From Mycolicibacterium fortuitum subsp. fortuitum (GTDB lineage Bacteria > Actinomycetota > Actinomycetes > Mycobacteriales > Mycobacteriaceae), in the NCBI RefSeq assembly GCF_022179545.1, contig NZ_AP025518.1, positions 4,898,001 to 4,962,000 on the forward strand: DNA of 64,000 nt. Reading direction: 5' to 3'. Position 1 is the stretch's first letter, and each line of letters starts with the position of its first letter. Of this stretch, positions 17,104-25,967 are shown in pieces. The notes beneath the pieces were generated by a model. That model saw only the letters and a program-made list of their open reading frames with translations. It had not been told where the DNA came from and searched no databases. The position numbers and the translations under genes were made by a program.

Positions 17104-17622
17104 CTAGTTGATGGTGATTCCCTTACGCTCGGCCACCTCGTAGGCATCGTGCCGGTCGATCGTCGGAGCCACATCACTGAGCTTCGTCACACCGGGCACA
17201 TCGGCGAAGTCCGGGCCGAGGTTCTCGGACATCATCGCCGCGAAGTTGGTGTCCATGTACATCCGCTCGCCGGAAATCAGCTTCTGTTCGGGATCGAAGG
17301 ACATCACGACGATGTAGTTGCCGTTGACCCGCTGGCCGGAACGCGTATTGAACGACACGTGCGCCTCGCGGACCAGCGTATTGCTGTCAATGGCATGCAC
17401 TCGCATCTTGGCGGCCACATTGCGGGTCCGAGTGCCGGGCATGATGCGGCTGTAGGCCTCGCGGACGGCGTCGTACCCATCGAAGGCATATCCCAGCGTC
17501 GGAAGCTCGTAGTGAGGGTTGGCAACCAAGGTGGCCATCGTGGCGTCGAGGTCTTCTTCCAACTCGCCCTTTTCGTGCGCGAGCAGGATTTCTTCCATTT
17601 CGTTCTTGGTCATTTCGGTCAT
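17104..17622 (-). CDS. SnoaL/NTF2-like protein, paralogue B
   Basis: 172 residues. It shares long blocks with 7772-8299: LLAHEKGELEEDLDATMATLV, NPHYELPTLGYAFDGYDAVREAY, GERMYMD, LGPDFADVPGV and a C-terminal RHDAYEVAERKG. AAAGGAG lies about 12 bases before ATG 17622; ATG 17613 is a possible alternative. First gene of the minus-strand unit with ABM and SDR; operator site 4 lies 128 bases upstream. No reaction can be assigned with confidence. Confidence 0.8.
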   Translation of the reverse strand: MTEMTKNEMEEILLAHEKGELEEDLDATMATLVANPHYELPTLGYAFDGYDAVREAYSRIMPGTRTRNVAAKMRVHAIDSNTLVREAHVSFNTRSGQRVNGNYIVVMSFDPEQKLISGERMYMDTNFAAMMSENLGPDFADVPGVTKLSDVAPTIDRHDAYEVAERKGITIN

Positions 17623-17749
17623 GGCCTACCGGGTCTCCTTTGGTCCATCACTGGGCTGAGATCAGATCCATCACCGACCGGGTCGCTTCCCTGATGTCGA
17701 GGTTCCGCTCGACGGCGTTCGCACAGATTCGATCCACGCCGGCACTAGA

Positions 17750-17761
17750 TAGATTGATCTA
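17750..17761. promoter_or_regulatory. Operator-type palindrome TAGATTGATCTA, site 4
   Basis: Exact copy of site 1, extended on the left as CTAGATAGATTGATCTA. It faces the minus-strand unit beginning at 17622. Confidence 0.7.
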
Positions 17762-17897
17762 AGGCAATGAGACTAATCACAATCACATATTGCAGTCAAT
17801 GATTGTCACATTTGACCGGCACGTCCCGCATCGCCCAGCTCCAGCCATCGAGCCGGTCCGTTGACGTGGCGACATCGTTGCCATTACGCTCGTAGAC

Positions 17898-17909
17898 TAG
17901 ATCAATCTA
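17898..17909. promoter_or_regulatory. Operator-type palindrome, site 5 (TAGATCAATCTA)
   Basis: Exact reverse complement of sites 1 and 4, 187 bases before the MDR gene at 18096. The flank on its complement (CGA before, GTCT after) also resembles the flank of site 1. Confidence 0.7.
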
Positions 17910-18095
17910 TCGACTGGCTTGGAACGGTCGGGCGCATCGCGTCTCCCCTTACGGGTTTCAAGGATGCGGACGGCCTGCCCACCGACGATCGATCCGGTCG
18001 CATTGCAGTAACCAGTGAAGAAAGTGCTTGCCCGAGACCACAGTCGCTGCGGCCTCCGCAGCCGTTGTCGCTGGGTGCCCATCTAGGAGAGTGTC

Positions 18096-19088
18096 ATGTC
18101 CGAATCTTTCAACGCGTTCGTCTTGAACAAGGGTGACGACGGCTTCAGCGCCGGCGTCCAGCAGCTCACGCTCGCCGACCTCCCCGAAGGCGATGTCACC
18201 GTGCGCGTGCAGTACTCCAGCGTCAACTTCAAGGACGGCCTGGCCTGCCTGCCGGAGAGTCCCGTGGTGGGTACCTACCCCATGGTTCCGGGCATCGACC
18301 TGGCGGGCACCGTCGTCGAATCCAGCAACCCGCGCTTCACCTCCGGCCAGGAGGTGCTCGCAATCGGCCGCGCGCTGGGAATTTCACATTTCGGCGGCTA
18401 TGCCGAGTACGCCCGGCTCTCCAGCGATTGGGTCGAGCCGCTGCCGGCGGGCCTGACCCTCAAGGAAGCCATGGCGCTCGGCACGGCCGGCTTCACCGCG
18501 GGTCTGTCGATCCAGCGACTGGAGGACAACGGCCTCAAGCCCGGCGACGGACCGGTTCTGGTCACCGGCGCCACGGGCGGCGTTGGCAGCGTTGCCGTGA
18601 ACATGCTGGCCGGCCTGGGCTACGAGGTCGCCGCCAGCACCGGCAAAGCCAGCGAGCACGACTACCTCCAGGCGTTGGGCGCCACCAAGATCCTCAGCCG
18701 CGAGGATGTTTCGGGGCAGAGCGACAGCCCCCTGGAGGCCGAGTTGTGGGCCGGTGCGGTGGACCCGGTGGGTGCAGACACCACCGCCTACCTGCTGCGC
18801 ACCACGCGTTACGGCGGCTCGGTCGCGACCTGCGGGCTCACCGGCGGATTTGCGATCGGCACCACCGTGATGCCGTTCATCCTGCGCGGGGTCAACCTGT
18901 TGGGCATCGACTCGGTGCAGTGCCCGGCCGATCTGCGCGCCAAGGTCTGGAAGCGCCTCGGCGCCGACCTGAAGCCAAAGAACCTGTCGGAGAGCATTTC
19001 TCGGGAGATCGGCCTCGATGAGATCCCCGCAGTGGCGGGAAGCATCCTCGGCGGCGGCGTCAAGGGTCGCACCATCGTCCGGCTGTAG
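18096..19088 (+). CDS. AcuI/YhdH-type acrylyl-CoA reductase-like MDR
   Basis: 330 residues. The N-terminal SESFNAFVLNK, VQYSSVNFKDGLACLP, VPGIDLAGTVVESSNPRF, the cofactor loop VTGATGGVGSVAVNMLAGLGYEVAASTGK and the C-terminal RTIVRL are typical of the YhdH/AcuI group, which reduces acrylyl-CoA and related short enoyl-CoAs with NADPH. AGGAGAG precedes the ATG. It could dispose of a short unsaturated CoA by-product or reduce a pathway intermediate. Operator site 5 is upstream and a rho-independent terminator follows. Confidence 0.9.
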   Translation: MSESFNAFVLNKGDDGFSAGVQQLTLADLPEGDVTVRVQYSSVNFKDGLACLPESPVVGTYPMVPGIDLAGTVVESSNPRFTSGQEVLAIGRALGISHFGGYAEYARLSSDWVEPLPAGLTLKEAMALGTAGFTAGLSIQRLEDNGLKPGDGPVLVTGATGGVGSVAVNMLAGLGYEVAASTGKASEHDYLQALGATKILSREDVSGQSDSPLEAELWAGAVDPVGADTTAYLLRTTRYGGSVATCGLTGGFAIGTTVMPFILRGVNLLGIDSVQCPADLRAKVWKRLGADLKPKNLSESISREIGLDEIPAVAGSILGGGVKGRTIVRL

Positions 19089-19108
19089 CCGATATCGCTC
19101 CAGCCGGT

Positions 19109-19166
19109 GGTCACACCGGTGGCACCTCGTTTACACGTGCCATGTCACCGGTGTGGCCATCTTTTT
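19109..19166. terminator. Rho-independent terminator after the AcuI-like gene
   Basis: Arms GGTCACACCGGTG (19109-19121) and CACCGGTGTGGCC (19146-19158) pair with one G-T/T-C irregularity and an inner GGCAC/GTGCC extension, followed by CTTTTTACC. It ends the 18096-19088 transcript before operator 19172-19191. Confidence 0.8.
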
Positions 19167-19171
19167 ACCAT

Positions 19172-19191
19172 CTGACATAGATCTATGTCAC
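19172..19191. promoter_or_regulatory. Second operator type, site I (CTGACAT-AGATCT-ATGTCAC)
   Basis: Contains an 18-bp perfect palindrome TGACATAGATCTATGTCA (19173-19190). It lies 27 bases before the SnoaL-like gene at 19218. The same half-sites and 6-base spacing occur at 45250-45269, 45581-45600, 46346-46365 and 48231-48250, so this gene probably belongs to the regulon of the TetR at 45681-46313 rather than to the TAGAT regulon. Confidence 0.75.
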
Positions 19192-19217
19192 AATTGAGAT
19201 TCAAGGAGAGGAAGACC

Positions 19218-19733
19218 ATGGCAACAACGCTCACGCTGGAGCAGATGGAAGAGCTCCTCGCCATTCACGAGATGGCGGAGTTCAACCTCGACATCGAGGG
19301 CACACTGGCAACGCTGGTAGACAACCCCGTCTACGAACTGCCGGCGCTGAACTGGCACATCGAAGGACGGGAGGCAGTCCGCGAGACATACAAGCGCCTG
19401 CTTCATGGTGGCGATGTGCGCAACTTCTGGGCAGAGAAGCGCACCCACGCGATCACCGCCGCCGGCAGCCTCATTCGCGAGGCGCACGTGTTCTTCGACG
19501 ACGAGAACGGCGTCCGGACCACCGGCAGCTACAACGTCGTGATGGACTTCGAAGGCGACAAGATCAAGGCCGAGCGGATGTACATGGACACAGGCTTCGC
19601 CAGGGTGGTTGGCCAGTTCTTCGGCCCCGATTTCGGTGAGGTCCCCGGCGTTTCCCCGTTGACCGAGAAGTTCCCGCCGCCGGTGCCCCGACTGGACCGA
19701 GCCGCCGCGCACGCAGCCAACTCGAATCACTGA
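19218..19733 (+). CDS. SnoaL/NTF2-like protein, paralogue C
   Basis: 171 residues; AAGGAGAGGAAG precedes ATG 19218. It is homologous to 7772-8299 and 17104-17622 (shared AERMYMD and GPDFGEVPGV blocks, same order) but more diverged, with a proline-rich C-terminus. It stands as a single-gene unit between terminators, behind the CTGACAT-type operator. Function is not assignable; a SnoaL-like cyclase/hydratase or isomerase role is the family default. Confidence 0.8.
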   Translation: MATTLTLEQMEELLAIHEMAEFNLDIEGTLATLVDNPVYELPALNWHIEGREAVRETYKRLLHGGDVRNFWAEKRTHAITAAGSLIREAHVFFDDENGVRTTGSYNVVMDFEGDKIKAERMYMDTGFARVVGQFFGPDFGEVPGVSPLTEKFPPPVPRLDRAAAHAANSNH

Positions 19734-19755
19734 TCGCAACACACCATCGAGGACT

Positions 19756-19793
19756 CCGTATGGCCCGCCACGGGTGCGTGGCGGGCCATACGG
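19756..19793. terminator. Terminator-like hairpin after SnoaL paralogue C
   Basis: A 16-bp stem (CCGTATGGCCCGCCAC, complement at 19778-19793) with a 6-base loop and no T-run. It ends a single-gene transcript. Confidence 0.65.
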
Positions 19794-19826
19794 GCATTAC
19801 GCGCCATGGGAATACGCCCATCAGCT

Positions 19827-19867
19827 ATTCGACAATGCATCTTGTCGAACCAAACCGTTTGGTTTGG
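19827..19867. promoter_or_regulatory. Two adjoining palindromes before a tetR gene
   Basis: TTCGACAA-TGCATC-TTGTCGAA (19827-19848) and ACCAAACC-GTTT-GGTTTGGT (19848-19867) are both perfect inverted repeats and share one base. They end 12 bases before the GTG of the TetR gene at 19880. This is the expected place for autoregulation; two different regulators could read the two elements. Confidence 0.7.
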
Positions 19868-19879
19868 TACAGTGCAGGG

Positions 19880-20524
19880 GTGACGTCTTCGCACGAGGCA
19901 GACACCACCCGCGACCGGATCCTTACCGCCGCGGCGGATGAGTTTGCCCAGTACGGGGTCGCCGGAGCCCGTATCGATCGAATCGCCCGCCGGGCGAAGT
20001 CGAGCAAAGAACGGCTGTACGCGTACTTCCGCAGCAAACAGGAGCTGTACCGATCCGTCGCGGAACGCGAACTCGCCGCGATGACAGAGGCCACCCGCCT
20101 GGACGCGAAGGACCTACCCGGTTATGCCGGGCGGGTACATGACTACTTCACTGCCCGCCCCGACCACTTGCGGCTGATGCAATGGGGCCGGTTGGATGTT
20201 GCCGGCGTTGAAGTGCCCGAAGATCCGTTTCAAGAAGCCGTACGGCAGACCTTGTACCGCGGTGTGGGGCAAGTGAGACAGGCACAGGCCGCCGGGCATC
20301 TGGATCCGGCCTGGGATCCGATCGACGTGATGGTAATCGTCACCCAGATCGCCTTGGCCTGGGCCTGGCAACTCGACCTCGTCAAGCTCGCCGGGAACCA
20401 GGTCCGCAACCCTGACCCAACGGCACGCCGAGCGGCGATCGTCGCCGCCGTGGCGGGGTTGTTCCCCGCAGCCAACGGCACGACTCCAACAGCTGCGCAC
20501 GAGGATCGAGGAGTCCCGTCGTGA
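19880..20524 (+). CDS. TetR-family transcriptional regulator
   Basis: 214 residues from GTG 19880 (VTSSHEADTTRDRIL); the longer frame runs through the operators and a terminator and is rejected. HTH: DRILTAAADEFAQYGVAGARIDRIARRAKSSKERLYAYFRSKQELY (residues about 13-58). The C-domain resembles TetR_C AefR-like proteins (DHLRLMQWGRLD). It overlaps the following regulator gene by 4 bases (GTGA), so both are made together. Confidence 0.9.
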   Translation: MTSSHEADTTRDRILTAAADEFAQYGVAGARIDRIARRAKSSKERLYAYFRSKQELYRSVAERELAAMTEATRLDAKDLPGYAGRVHDYFTARPDHLRLMQWGRLDVAGVEVPEDPFQEAVRQTLYRGVGQVRQAQAAGHLDPAWDPIDVMVIVTQIALAWAWQLDLVKLAGNQVRNPDPTARRAAIVAAVAGLFPAANGTTPTAAHEDRGVPS

Positions 20525-21573
20525 AAGAGTGGATCGTCAAGCTCAATACGATCGACGGCGGAGCTGCTGAGGCGCTCCGCGTGATCGAGCATTTCGACAC
20601 TCTGGTCGACCAGCGGTGTTCAGCGCTGGCCATGCTTCGCGCCGCCGCTTTGCTGGCCGATTGTCCCGTAGGACTGGACGATCCGGAGCGAGGCCTACGA
20701 GTGGGTGTCGATGCGGCCGGGCGGACCATGACCGAACTCGACGCCGGATCGACATCACGTCAGATTGAGCGGTTCGAGGACATCACGGTCTGGCTGGACC
20801 GGCAGGGTCCGGCATGGCCGCTGGACCACCTCGTGCTGGAACGGTTCGCCCGTAGCTTGCACGCGGTCAAGAAACCTCGCGACACCAACCCGTCCGTGGC
20901 AGCAACGCGCATCGCCTGCGATCCCGACGCCTCCCCCGCCGACCGCGACAACGCCCTCCGCCGACTCGGCCTGGGCTCGACCATCACGGTGGTGGCCAGC
21001 CATCTGGCCGACGCGCAGCGCATGCCCCGGGGGTTGGTTTTCGACGAGCAGCAGATCCATCTTTTTCCGGAAGCATTGACAGACAAGATGATCCCTGTCG
21101 ATCTTGCGGCAGGAATACATACCTGCGCGGGCGCCCAAGTCCACCGGGAATGGCAGTACGCCGTCACCGCCCTGCGTATCGCCGTCGATCTCACCACCGG
21201 CAAGCCCACCCATGTGCGCTACGACGAACTCGGCAGCATAGCCACCATCGTGGAGAACATCGATGCCGACACCGCAGCTCGGTCACCCGACGTCCGTCGT
21301 GTAATCGAGCTGCAATCCGAAAGGCCCTGGGTCATACCGACACTTGAGGCTCTCCTCGGTCACAGCAGTATCCGCGAGACAGCCCGCCTTCAGAATCTGC
21401 ACCACTCCACCATGCGCCAGCGCATCTCATGGTTAGAACGCCAGCTCGGATACCCCCTACTCAGCAGCAGCGGCTGCGCCCGAATCAGCAGCACTCTGGC
21501 ACTCTGGCGGATCACGATGGCGGCACAGCGGCCACACCGGAAGGTTCCGGCCATGGCCGCCAGTTGTCGGTGA
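20521..21573 (+). CDS. PucR/CdaR-type regulator with C-terminal HTH
   Basis: 350 residues. The C-terminal part (about residues 280-330: IPTLEALLGHSSIRETARLQNLHHSTMRQRISWLERQLGYPL) is the PucR-type helix-turn-helix; the preceding 250 residues are a divergent sensory region without a motif I recognise. GTG 20521 overlaps the tetR stop. The pair may regulate the lipase gene 80 bases downstream or the island upstream. The arginine-rich final 20 residues look unusual but continue the frame. Confidence 0.8.
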   Translation: MKEWIVKLNTIDGGAAEALRVIEHFDTLVDQRCSALAMLRAAALLADCPVGLDDPERGLRVGVDAAGRTMTELDAGSTSRQIERFEDITVWLDRQGPAWPLDHLVLERFARSLHAVKKPRDTNPSVAATRIACDPDASPADRDNALRRLGLGSTITVVASHLADAQRMPRGLVFDEQQIHLFPEALTDKMIPVDLAAGIHTCAGAQVHREWQYAVTALRIAVDLTTGKPTHVRYDELGSIATIVENIDADTAARSPDVRRVIELQSERPWVIPTLEALLGHSSIRETARLQNLHHSTMRQRISWLERQLGYPLLSSSGCARISSTLALWRITMAAQRPHRKVPAMAASCR

Positions 21574-21652
21574 GCGAGGAGGCAGTCGCGTCGCATTGTC
21601 GGGTGTGGCGTCCGAGTCGAAGGCGGTTGAGTGAACTCCGAAGGAGGTTTAC

Positions 21653-22642
21653 ATGACCCAGACAGCTCCTGTGTTCGGCCCGGCACCGACACGACCCCCC
21701 TACGACCCTGAACTGCTCCCCGGGCTCGCCGCCATTCGGGCGGCCACACCACCGCTCAGCGACGAAACCCTTGAGCAGATGCGCGAAATCACGATGGCCG
21801 CCGTGCCGGGGCGCGAACCGGTCGATCTGACCGCCGGCGGGCAAGTCCAGGTCCAGGAGCTGACCATGAGATCCGCGGAAGCCGAGCTCCCCATCGTGGT
21901 ACTCAGCCCCGCTGAGGGACCCGGCCCCTGGCCGTTGATCTACTTCATCCACGGCGGCGGGATGGTCGCGGGCGGCCGCCACCTCGGTTTGGACGACCTC
22001 CTGTCGCATGTGGTCGACGGCAGCGCCGTCGTCGCATCGCTCGAATACCGGCGCGCACCCGAGTACCCCGATCCCACACCCGTCCTGGACTGCTACGACG
22101 GCCTACGCTGGTGCGCTGAAAATTCCGGACTGCTGCGTATCGACCCATCGCACATCATCATCACCGGAACCAGTGCCGGTGGTGGACTCGCCGCAGGGAC
22201 CGCACTCATGGCACGCGATGAGGGATTTCCACAATTGAGTCACCAGGTGCTCGTCTGTCCGATGCTCGACGACCGGTTCGAGACCCACAGCTCGCGGATG
22301 CTCGACGACGACGGAACCTGGGACCGCAACGGCAACCTGTATGGTTGGACCGCGCTACTCGGCGAACGCCGTGGCACGGCGGACGTCTCTTACTATGCCG
22401 CGCCCGCGCGAGCGCAGGACTTGTCCGGTCTTCCGCGTACTTTCATCGATGTGGGGTCCGCTGAAGGCTTCCGCGACGAGGCCATCATCTACGCGACGAA
22501 ATTGAGCGAAGCCGGCGTCAGCGTCGACCTGCACATGTGGGGCGGCGGATTCCACGGTTTCGAGAACATCGCGCAGGCCGCCGTCTCCCAGGCCGCGTCC
22601 GCGACGCGGGCTGAGTTCTTCCGTCGCGCGCTCGAACGTTGA
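21653..22642 (+). CDS. HSL-family alpha/beta hydrolase (lipase/esterase)
   Basis: 329 residues. Oxyanion motif HGGG (FIHGGGMVAGG), nucleophile elbow GTSAGGG, and a C-terminal His in GGGFHGFEN define the hormone-sensitive-lipase class, acting on acyl esters. AAGGAGG lies 7 bases before ATG 21653. It is a clear paralogue of 32092-33057 (same GTSAGGGLAAG and LLGDRR/LLGERR blocks). No signal peptide, so probably cytoplasmic. Confidence 0.92.
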   Translation: MTQTAPVFGPAPTRPPYDPELLPGLAAIRAATPPLSDETLEQMREITMAAVPGREPVDLTAGGQVQVQELTMRSAEAELPIVVLSPAEGPGPWPLIYFIHGGGMVAGGRHLGLDDLLSHVVDGSAVVASLEYRRAPEYPDPTPVLDCYDGLRWCAENSGLLRIDPSHIIITGTSAGGGLAAGTALMARDEGFPQLSHQVLVCPMLDDRFETHSSRMLDDDGTWDRNGNLYGWTALLGERRGTADVSYYAAPARAQDLSGLPRTFIDVGSAEGFRDEAIIYATKLSEAGVSVDLHMWGGGFHGFENIAQAAVSQAASATRAEFFRRALER

Positions 22643-22691
22643 GATCCACTGTTCGGTAACGCGAACCACTGTCTTGGAGACGTCAGAGGTA

Positions 22692-23077
22692 TCAGTGTGT
22701 TGCGGTGGGTGGTTGGATGCCTGTTGAAGAGAAGATGTCCCGAAGAATAGGGACGGCCTGTCTCAGTGCTTCGCAATCCTGCACACTCAACTTACTGAGC
22801 GCTGCGCGGGTTTTGTTCTCGCGCTTGAGTATCGCCAACTCACGTTCTTCGCGCCCGCGTTCTGTGATCTCGACATGAACTCCCCGTTCGCCTGACCGCT
22901 GGGATGTTCGAGCGACCAGCCCTGTTCGGGCCAGGCGTTGTAGGGCCACGGTCGTCGCAGCTGGAGTGACTCCGAGTGATTCTGCAAGTTCCGAAGGTCG
23001 TGTCGGGCCCTGTGCGCCGAGGGCCGACAGGTAGCCCAACTGCAGCGCGGTCACTGCGCCACTCCCCTCATTCGCCT
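22692..23077 (-). pseudogene. marR gene, 3' part (cut off by IS21-type element)
   Basis: Encodes the C-terminal about 127 residues of a MarR regulator: winged helix ALQLGYLSALGAQGPTRPSELAESLGVTPAATTVALQRLARTGLVARTS and the wing RGVHVEITERGRE. The N-terminal 39 codons lie beyond the insertion at 25244-25360. Removing the IS and one CGCCT copy joins ...RHCEA to NEGSGAVT... in frame, giving an intact 165-residue protein. The in-frame codons upstream of 23077 are IS sequence, so a short hybrid product starting in the IS is possible but would lack the dimerisation helix. Confidence 0.92.
23073..23077. repeat. Target-site duplication, left copy (CGCCT)
   Basis: CGCCT directly before the IS left end TGTCGG; an identical CGCCT follows the right end at 25244-25248. 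Five bases is within the usual range for IS21-family elements. Confidence 0.9.
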
Positions 23078-23144
23078 TGTCGGCTCCGGTCGAAAAGTGA
23101 GCAGGTAGTTCCGGTCGAAAAGTGAGCACCCTTCTGATTGGAGA

Positions 23145-25189
<2,045 letters not shown>

Positions 25190-25243
25190 ACCTGCTCACT
25201 TTTCAACCGGAGCAGGCTGCTCAGGATTCAACCGGAGCCGACA

Positions 25244-25360
25244 CGCCTCGCAGTGTCGTTGACAGGCCCAGAGTCGAAGAAGCACTCGTTGCAGGCGCTC
25301 GGCCACCTCATCCGGGTGAGCTGTCGAGACACCTGAGGGCGTTGTGGTGGCGTCAGACAT
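25244..25360 (-). pseudogene. marR gene, 5' part (39 codons before the IS)
   Basis: Starts at ATG 25360 (MSDATTTPSGVSTAHPDEVAERL) and runs to the target duplication 25244-25248. It encodes the N-terminal dimerisation helix RLQRVLLRLWACQRHCEA and continues after the IS at 23077. The ATG overlaps the stop of the tetR gene by 8 bases, so marR was the last gene of the mmpS-mmpL-tetR-marR operon. In the present sequence translation would run into the IS and stop after a few codons. Confidence 0.9.
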
Positions 25361-25967
25361 CTGCGGGCCGGAGGGCAGGCAGTATGAGAGTTTCGATGAC
25401 GTCCCTGACGTAGTTCGCATCCACGCTCTGACCGGTGATGGCACGCATCAGTCCCATGCCGGTGAGCACATCTGCAACGAGCGACCAGTCACGGTCACCG
25501 GCGATTTCACCACGAGCAGCCGCCTGGCTCAAGATCGTCGACACCACACGACGGCCACGGAACAGAATCAATTCGTCCAATGCCGAGGCCAGTGCGGGGT
25601 CGTGTACCGCTTCCAATGCGACGCGCAGAATCAGGTCATTGGAGATCATGTCCGTGTCGTTGTGTGCCGCACGATCGATGAGCACTTCGAGGTCTCCGGA
25701 AAGGCTGCCCGTTTCGGGCGCTTCTTCGTTGAGCAGGTCGGGCCGCCAGTACACGAGTGCATCGGCGATCAGAGCCGTCTTGGAGGACCACCGTCGATAG
25801 ATCGCCGCCTTTCCCACACCCGCGCGTGCGCAGATGTCGTTCATGTTGGTGGCGTCATACCCACGTTCGGCAAGGATGGCCAATGTGGCATCGAGAATCG
25901 CTGGATCGCGTGAACGGTCCAGGCGCCCGTCGGTTCGTTGTCGTAGTTTCGACTCAGATTCGGCCAT
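25353..25967 (-). CDS. TetR/AcrR-family regulator in the mmpL operon
   Basis: 204 residues from ATG 25967, preceded by GGAGG; the frame extends to 26096 inside mmpL but lacks support. HTH: PAILDATLAILAERGYDATNMNDICARAGVGKAAIYRRWSSKTALIADAL (residues about 24-73). The C-domain is the TetR_C type of AcrR/YcdC-like proteins. The start lies 14 bases inside the end of mmpL and the stop 8 bases inside marR, so it is co-translated with both. A role as local repressor of the transporter is likely. It is similar in its HTH to the TetR at 51351-51965. Confidence 0.9.
   Translation of the reverse strand: MAESESKLRQRTDGRLDRSRDPAILDATLAILAERGYDATNMNDICARAGVGKAAIYRRWSSKTALIADALVYWRPDLLNEEAPETGSLSGDLEVLIDRAAHNDTDMISNDLILRVALEAVHDPALASALDELILFRGRRVVSTILSQAAARGEIAGDRDWSLVADVLTGMGLMRAITGQSVDANYVRDVIETLILPALRPADV

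Larger units (their letters stand above)
17623..18095. other. Divergent intergenic control region with two operators
   Basis: 473 bases between the minus-strand SnoaL-like unit and the plus-strand MDR gene, with no credible coding frame. Operator 4 lies 128 bases from the SnoaL start, and operator 5 lies 187 bases from the MDR start. An AT-rich stretch at about 17765-17815 between them is the likely promoter area. Confidence 0.7.
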
